Both the position numbers and the translations under genes were made by a program. The notes beneath the pieces are model-generated. The model ran no database searches and was not told the origin of the DNA. It was given only the letters and a program-made list of their open reading frames with translations. Shown here piece after piece: positions 58,440 to 64,000 of a DNA stretch of 64,000 bases. Within the stretch, counting starts at the first letter, position 1; every line of letters begins with the position of its first letter. Source of the stretch: Anaeramoeba flamelloides (taxonomy: Eukaryota; Metamonada; Anaeramoebidae); the NCBI GenBank assembly GCA_027625915.1, contig JANTQA010000023.1, positions 20,150,001 through 20,214,000 of the forward strand. The letters are read 5' to 3'.

Positions 58440-59027
58440 ATGTCTCTCGAAAACTACAAAACAGCATTCAATCTTTTTGATACTGACGGAAATGGATCAA
58501 TTGATGTCTCCGAATTATCAAGTGCCTTTAAAAAACTTGGACAAACTGTTAGTGATGAACAAATCAAAAAAATGGTAAAAGAAGTTGACACTGATAACTC
58601 TGGTGACGTTGACTTTGACGAATTTTGTAAAATGGTTTGTGAAAACACTTTTTATTCTTCTTCTTAATTTTTTTTTGTATTATTTTGTTTGTTTACTTTT
58701 TTTCTTTCATAAGTTTTGTATTTAACTTCAAAATTTTTGTTTTTTACCCTTTAATTTTCTCTTTCCATGGTGCTTTTATTCTTTTCTGTAATTTCAATTT
58801 AGATGCAAATGCAAGAAGAAATGAATTCCGATCCTGAACTTGTCAAAGCTTTCAAAATGTTTGACAAAGATGGAAATGGATTTATTGAACGTGACGAATT
58901 GGCACAAGTCATGAAAGAAATTGGACAAAATCTCTCAGAAAAAGAAATTGATAATATGATGAAACAAGCCGATTCTGATGGTGACGGAAAAATCTCATTT
59001 TCTGAATTCAAGGTAATGATGAATTAA
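58440..59027 (+). CDS. Calmodulin-like protein, four EF-hands, two exons
   Basis: Exons 58440-58634 and 58803-59027 join in phase 0 across a 168-bp GT-AG intron (donor GTTTGT, acceptor TTTAG) into 139 residues. Four canonical 12-residue calcium loops are visible: DTDGNGSIDVSE, DTDNSGDVDFDE, DKDGNGFIERDE and DSDGDGKISFSE. All have Asp at position 1, Gly at 6 and Glu at 12, so all four should bind calcium. The protein is about ten residues shorter than standard calmodulin, lacking most of its N-terminal lead (starts MSLENYKTAFNLFD) and ending EFKVMMN. It could be a calmodulin, a calmodulin-like protein or a troponin C-like paralogue; I cannot separate these. The start is ATG at 58440; a non-ATG extension upstream is not credible. 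Reading through the intron would add only a short tail and stop. Confidence 0.93.
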
Positions 59028-59600
59028 GTAATTTGCAACTTTTTTTAAGGTGCCAAATACTGAAATTGTCTAATAAAAATTTCATAAGTTTAAAAGACAA
59101 ACGAATAATATTTCTGATCCTGATTTTTGGAAACCTAATTCATTTTTTGCTCTGCTACCCAAAATGGTTTTTATTTTTATTTTTCTCTTTATTCAATAAA
59201 ATAAATCATTTTCGATCAATAATTATTTTACCACTTTTATTTTATTGTATTTTAAAAAAAAAAACACTTTCCTCGTGCTATTTCAAAAAAGCGAGGTCTG
59301 TCAGTTTTGAAAAGTTGAGCAAAAGCTTTTGGATTTATTTATTGAAGCAGTTTAATGAACACTTTTGTAAACTTTTATTCTTCACTTTTTTGAGATAATT
59401 CACAGATTTAAAATCTTCTCAAATCTCAAAAAAATATACCATTATTAGAAACCCTCATGAACACCGAAAAATCAATTCTTTTTACTTGCGTCAAGTGATA
59501 TAATAACGGTATTTTTCTTTGAGATTTTAAATTTGAAAATTTATTTGCTTTTTTCAAAAATAGCTTGGACTTGAAAATATTTCCAACTTTTATTGAAATA
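59028..59600. other. 3' flank of calmodulin-like gene
   Basis: A 121-codon frame at 59033-59398 is rich in Phe, Leu and Lys with no family signature and is probably chance. A near-palindrome (AATCTTCTCAAATCTCAAAA at 59412 and TTTGAGATTTTAAATTTG at 59518) brackets about 100 bp. Confidence 0.4.
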
Positions 59601-60125
59601 AACTATATTCCCAAAATTTGGACACAATTTAAACAGTGGAAAGAACATCACCAATGCACTTTAGATTCAATTTGGAAATAATTTTGATTTTACAAACTAT
59701 TTCATTTTTTATATTTTTTTTTTGTTTTCATTTCGGTTTTTGTAGTTAAGTAATCTGTTTGGTTAGATCTGGTATTTTTTTTTGATGGCGATAGAAGGTT
59801 AGTGTTGAGCTTGTTAAATTGAAAAATCACATTCAATTAGTAGATGGTATCTTAACATTTGATTGATCAACAATTATTGGTGAAATTATCAATAAATCGA
59901 CCAATACATTTTTTGTTTAGCTCGTTTCATTATTTTGGACACACTGTTTTTTTTTTTTTGAGTTTTATTTTTTTTTCTTTTATTTTGATTAAAATGATTA
60001 CTTATTAAAACATTGAGACTGGTTTACTTAAATGTGTTTTTATATTAGGTTTGAAAAAATACAATATATTGTGTTTTTTTTTTGCCTATTTTTGATTTTG
60101 GGTGTCAAATGTTTGGGATGGGGTT
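59601..60125. mobile_element. Family C Tc1/mariner-like element
   Basis: 525 bp between TA at 59599-59600 and 60126-60127. Left end AACTATATTCCCAAAATTTG then GACAC; right end GGGTGTCAAATGTTTGGGAT then GGGGTT. The body aligns with the reverse complement of 39107-39640 through GAAGGTTAGTGTTGAGCTTG, TTAAATTGAAAAATCACAT and CATTATTTTGGACACACTG. Confidence 0.8.
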
Positions 60126-60200
60126 TATAATCCGAAAATTTTTCTTTTCCAATTAGGCATGTATCATAAACATTGCTGAATAGAAATAAGTATAAGTTAT

Positions 60201-61118
60201 TCCCAAAAAAAAAGGGAAAAATTTATTTTCTAATATCTTTATTGAACTCAATTCTAATAAAGTTATTTCAAGATAAAATAATTAACAACCATTTATTGAT
60301 TCTTTCTAATAATTCAATTTGTTTGTTAGTATTGTATTAAATAAATAAAAGATATTAAATTTTCGGTTCTCGATTTTATCGATATTTTTTAGGGTTGAAA
60401 AATGCTCTTAATAATTTTCTTTTTGATTGAAAAAAAAAATTTTCATAGCTTCTTTAATCCCCAACAAATTTTCCTAAATAATGAAAAGCGTATAACTTTA
60501 TTTTATTATTCTAAAAAATAATTTTTACCCTTGCTATATTTCCATTTTTTTATTGAAATTGTTCGTACTTTGTTTTCACGAAAAAATTGCGATAATTTTT
60601 TTTTTCAGTTTTTAGTAAATATTTCATCAAATATATTTTGAAATAAATATAATCTTTCGAAAGCTACCTTGAAATTTTTTCAATATCAAATTTTGATGTT
60701 GATATAGATTTTTAAATCTAAGAATATAAGAATAATAAAGCTCATATGAAAAAAAATAATTTTTAAATGAACCAATATTCATGAATTTTTTCTGATATTC
60801 AAAAAATAAATTTTCAGAACCCAAAATAACTCTAATCATCTAAAATTTATCAGAAACCAAAAAAAATTACTCGAAAAATAATGAATTTATTTTTCGATCA
60901 CACCAGAAGATTATTTTTGAATACGACTCATTTTTTAAAAAATATTTTCAATATAAGCTTTATTATTCTTATATTCTTAGATTTAAAAATCTATATCAAC
61001 ATCAAAATTCGATATTGAGAAAATTTCAAGGTGGCCTTGGAAAAGCTGTACATTAGTAATTGATTCAATCAGTATTAATTTTTATGGTAATTTGTTATTG
61101 AAAATTAACGAATAGTTA
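60201..61118 (+). repeat. Family F dispersed repeat, copy 2
   Basis: Aligns with 15215-16062, with the same start (AAGTTATTCCCAAAAAAAAA, GGGAAAAATTTATTTTCTAA, TATCTTTATTGAACTCAAT) and end (GATTCAATCAGTATTAATTT, ACGAATAGTTAC). It is interrupted by the inverted-repeat element at 60663-61035. Confidence 0.55.
60663..61035. mobile_element. Inverted-repeat element with ~80-bp arms, nested
   Basis: Arms 60663-60742 and 60956-61035 are inverted copies with few differences, starting GCTACCTTGAAATTTTTTCA and containing TTTTGATGTTGATATAGATT and TAAGAATATAAGAATAATAA. The centre of about 213 bp has no coding signature. It is inserted in a family F repeat. Confidence 0.8.
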
Positions 61119-61125
61119 CACCAAC

Positions 61126-61721
61126 AAAGATCATTTTTGATTTTTATTCCATTTTGTTTTCTAGCCGAATCTTCTTTATTTTGGGAATAAGAGTTACAAA
61201 ATGGAAAAAGATCAAGTGGTTACTTACTAATACTGATGCACTGAAACACAACAGTATTATGTAACCGGTAAATAAAATTTAAAAAGCAAAGGCAAAAAAT
61301 GACCAAGGTTCAAGTAAATCGGATCAAAAAGAAAAAAGAAATTACAACAAATAAATAACGAGTTTGTATGAAATTACATGATTAATTATAAAATTCATGA
61401 TCTATTATCAAATTAAATTAAATCAGCCAACTGAATCCCGGTTATGGTTTTATGTGTTCTTAATTAATTATAACATTCATTTTTTTTTTTTTTTTTAATT
61501 TTTTACCCATTACTTCTTATTTACACCTTATAAATTTTTTTGTTTTATTTTTTTCTTTCTTTTTTCCTTTTTTCTTTTCAATTTTTTGTTTTTTCTTTTA
61601 TAAAATAAAAAAAATTTGGGTTTATATTGTTCCCTTGGACAATCATAGAATCTATAATTTTACTCTTAAATTACTTTTAAGTTAATTTTAGTAAAAGGGA
61701 ATTTAGAGTGTATTTTACACT

Positions 61722-61753
<32 letters not shown>

Positions 61754-61770
61754 GATTTTTTTTTTTATTG
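61126..61770 (+). mobile_element. SINE copy 3, older
   Basis: The body is about 61148-61750. It shares GAATCTTCTTTAT, AAAAAGATCAAGTGGTTA, GCAAAGGC, AAATGACCAA and the end TTTAGAGTGTATTTTACACT with copies 1 and 2, but is clearly more diverged. It ends in an (AAT)n run at 61723-61751. An imperfect duplication (AAAGATCATTTTTGATTTTT at 61126 and AAAGATTTTTTTTTTTATTG at 61751) may be a worn target-site duplication. Confidence 0.78.
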
Positions 61771-62876
61771 AAATATCCCAAAAAATACCTGAAAAGAGAA
61801 AATACTCGAAAATGTTTCCCACCACTTAAAAAAAGATTTTATATGATCTCGATGACAAAATTCAAATAACATAAATAAAAGAATTAATATGAACCTCATT
61901 AGAATAATTCAAATACATAAAAAAAAATTAACAAGGTTTTCAATGATAAAAATTATCAAATATGGAAAAAAAAATACATCTTATCTTGTTTTATATTTGA
62001 CAAATGCTTAAATATCTTCAAAGTAAAAAGAAATTGTTTTCTTTTTGTAGAGAACCAATTTAATTCAATTTAATGCAATTTGTGGCTGTTAGAAAACCCT
62101 CTATAGTTATTGGTAACTTAGTTAGAATTTTGTAATGCTCTTTTATGAAAAAAAATTTTCTGAAATGGTTAAAAAAATCTTCAAGATCTAAAAAGTTCAA
62201 ATGGGTGAAATTTCATAACCCGTACCACTGTTTTCTAAATTAGAATTCACATCCATTTAAATTGGAAATTGAGTTTTTCTGTCTGTGATATTTTTTTTCT
62301 AAAAATGTTCTCTTTTTTCATAGTTGATTTTTAGAGATCGGTTGTACACTACAAGTAGATATCTTTTTAAATAATATTTGTTACTTACTAAAATTTGTAC
62401 ATTTTTGTTTTCCATTTCAGAAAATTATTTTTAGGTATTGATTTTATTTTATCTAATTTTAAAAATATCAGGCCTTTCATATTTAACATTCTTAAAAAGC
62501 AAATTATTATCAGATTCAAAACTTTGATATTTTTAAATATTGTAGAAGAAATATTTTTTTTTCAATTTACCATACAAGGCAAGTCACAATTTTTGGAATA
62601 AAGTTTTCATAAATTTAATGGGTTATTTTTTTTCCAAAACCATAAAAATCCAAAAAAGTGATCAAAATACGGTCTATCATCAACAAAAATAAAGATGAAT
62701 AGTTTTTCTTAAAAATAAAAAATTGCAATTAAAAATAAAACCAACAAACGTAAAAAAAACAGATTAAAAATGTTTTAGTATATTTATTTTTATTATTGTG
62801 GAATTTCTAAGAATACATAAAAACATTCATATCGTTATATATGACAATTATAAGCAAAATATATAAAAATTGACAA
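61771..62876. other. Intergenic, 3' flank of RGS-DUF547 gene
   Basis: No gene or repeat recognised. The plus-strand frame at 62395-62601 has no family signature. Confidence 0.45.
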
Positions 62877-64000
62877 TTATAAAAATTGATTTTTCAATTT
62901 CATTGATTGTGTTAAAATCTTAAAATTGGGATTTATTAAGGAATTTTTAGGATACTTAATGACTAAATTATGATTATTCTTCTTATAAGTATATATCTTG
63001 TTTGAAGAATTCGAATTTATCCAATTTAAAATATTCTTGATTCCACCAAAATCCTTTTTGTACAATTTAAAGATATTTGGTAATAATAATTTCTTATTGG
63101 AAAATTTAACCAATTTCGTTAACACATTTCGAGTAATTGAATCAAAATTTTGTTCAATATTGCTGGATGTGAAGATTTGTAACTGGATGTTAAAATGGAA
63201 ATTGATTAAAGCAAAATGGAATTGGGGCTGAACCTTTTTTAGAGAAATTTTTGTGCGCGTGTCGGTTTTTTTAAAATAATTCTGATTTCTCAATGATGAT
63301 TTATATGTATTGTTAGCTCTTAATATCCCATGATAAATATCCTTGAGGGAAAAATAATCATTACAGATTCTATAGCAACATTTTTGATTAAACTTTTTAA
63401 CCCCGTTTCTATTTGTAGGTATTCCATAGTTTATTAAACCATGTAAAAATAATAAATTGTAAATATTAATAAAGAAACATAGTTTCTGTTGCTCATTCAA
63501 TTTGTTTAAGCGGACTCTTTGTAAATATAAAGTTTCCTTTACAAATTTTCGGTAAATTAATGATTTGGAAACTAATTGTAAATTAATATTATTTGCGCTA
63601 ATTTTATAAAAGATCATCAAAATATGTGTTAATTTTTTTAGGAGCATCACAGACAATTTTTCCGCGTCATGGTAATTGTCTAAATATTCCATTTCTTCAT
63701 TTAATACTATTTTTTTTTTGATGGGATAAATTAATTTACTTTTTTTGAAATTTGGATTAGTTTGATAGCTTTGGTCTTTCTTTAATTCTATTAATAAGGT
63801 TTTAAATAATCTTGTTTGTATAAATGGTTCCCATGAATTTAAATTCAGATGGTTATAAACCGTTTGGTGTGCTTGATCAAACATAACCGTCGAATAGTTA
63901 GAATCCGAATGTAAATCAAGTATTTTTTGTCTAGTTTTGGATTCAATATTAATTTCAAAAAGTGATCCTGGTATAATATATTTTTTAATGATTTTTTTTG
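62877..64000 (-). CDS. RGS-DUF547 protein, C-terminal part, cut by window edge
   Basis: The frame is open to the window end, so the visible 373 residues are the C-terminus of a longer protein. The first ~70 residues are the second half of an RGS domain: YIIPGSLFEINIESKTRQKI, then STVMFDQAHQTVYNHL and WEPFIQTRLFKTLL, against the family pattern YI.P.SP.EINID..TR..I, FD.AQ..VY..L, F..S..Y..L. RGS domains speed GTP hydrolysis by G-alpha subunits. From about residue 185 comes DUF547: FFINIYNLLFLHGLINYGIP, YFSLKDIYHGILRANN, FHFALINF, LPNIFKLYKKDF. DUF547 is a thiol-protease-like fold of unknown role. The usual CGAKSCPP-type stretch after HFAL is replaced by NFHFNIQLQIF, so the family Cys is absent. 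The upstream half lies outside the window. Confidence 0.88.
   Translation of the reverse strand, partial: KKIIKKYIIPGSLFEINIESKTRQKILDLHSDSNYSTVMFDQAHQTVYNHLNLNSWEPFIQTRLFKTLLIELKKDQSYQTNPNFKKSKLIYPIKKKIVLNEEMEYLDNYHDAEKLSVMLLKKLTHILMIFYKISANNINLQLVSKSLIYRKFVKETLYLQRVRLNKLNEQQKLCFFINIYNLLFLHGLINYGIPTNRNGVKKFNQKCCYRICNDYFSLKDIYHGILRANNTYKSSLRNQNYFKKTDTRTKISLKKVQPQFHFALINFHFNIQLQIFTSSNIEQNFDSITRNVLTKLVKFSNKKLLLPNIFKLYKKDFGGIKNILNWINSNSSNKIYTYKKNNHNLVIKYPKNSLINPNFKILTQSMKLKNQFL

Noticed and set aside
59033-59398. Frame of 121 residues after the calmodulin-like gene
   Set aside because: Low-complexity Phe/Leu/Lys composition, non-ATG start and no recognised motif.
1-64000. LTR retrotransposons, Polintons, virus-derived genes, CRISPR arrays, bacterial-type operons
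   Set aside because: I found no long terminal direct repeats, capsid or envelope-like frames, integrase motifs, or spaced direct repeats anywhere in the window.

Overview
The window is a stretch of a very AT-rich eukaryotic nuclear genome, judged from spliceosomal GT-AG introns, eukaryote-only protein families, many small inverted-repeat DNA transposons and a LINE/SINE pair. The proteins carry long Lys/Glu/Asn/Ser runs. Together with RGS-DUF547, calponin-homology and calmodulin-like proteins this suggests a free-living amoeboid protist (an anaeramoeba- or dictyostelid-like lineage). That placement is inference; nothing here fixes the species.

Layout. 1-8.2 kb holds no convincing gene, only inverted-repeat elements and an odd duplicated 65-bp block near 4.4 kb. 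8.2-9.8 kb (minus) encodes a CD2BP2/Lin1-like GYF protein of the U5 snRNP. 13.1-26.3 kb (minus) is one GSK3-type kinase gene: four exons that join in phase into 362 residues, separated by 3.4-5.0 kb introns. Those introns hold a LINE, two SINEs and several inverted-repeat elements. 29.8-33.4 kb (plus) is a 1192-residue coiled-coil protein. 35.4-42.6 kb (plus) is a four-exon gene that joins in phase into 1054 residues: eight WD40 repeats, then a BAR-like domain split by a 3.1 kb intron, then a charged tail. 46.6-49.9 kb (plus) is a calponin-homology protein with a repetitive acidic middle. 53.6-54.5 kb (plus) is a three-pass membrane protein with a bacterial-PH-like domain. 58.4-59.0 kb (plus) is a two-exon, four-EF-hand calmodulin-like protein. 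62.9-64.0 kb (minus) is the C-terminal part of an RGS-DUF547 protein cut by the window edge.

Mobile elements. The repeats resolve into several families: (A) ~500-bp elements with long ends starting CAGTGAAAAA; (B) ~195-bp elements with TA-CAGTCAGTTCC ends; (C) ~530-bp elements flanked by TA; (D) TA-flanked elements ending in CACTG; (E) hairpin-like palindromic elements; (F) an ~850-bp repeat interrupted by different insertions in two copies; plus unique foldbacks. Three SINE copies share their last ~85 bp with the LINE, so they very probably use its machinery. I saw no LTR element, Polinton, virus-like gene or CRISPR array, and no tRNA or rRNA gene I could support.

The genes do not form one pathway. 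They are ordinary cell functions (splicing, signalling kinase, calcium sensing, G-protein regulation, cytoskeleton and membrane shaping). The most unusual product is the WD40-BAR protein, because its architecture only appears after the exons are joined.
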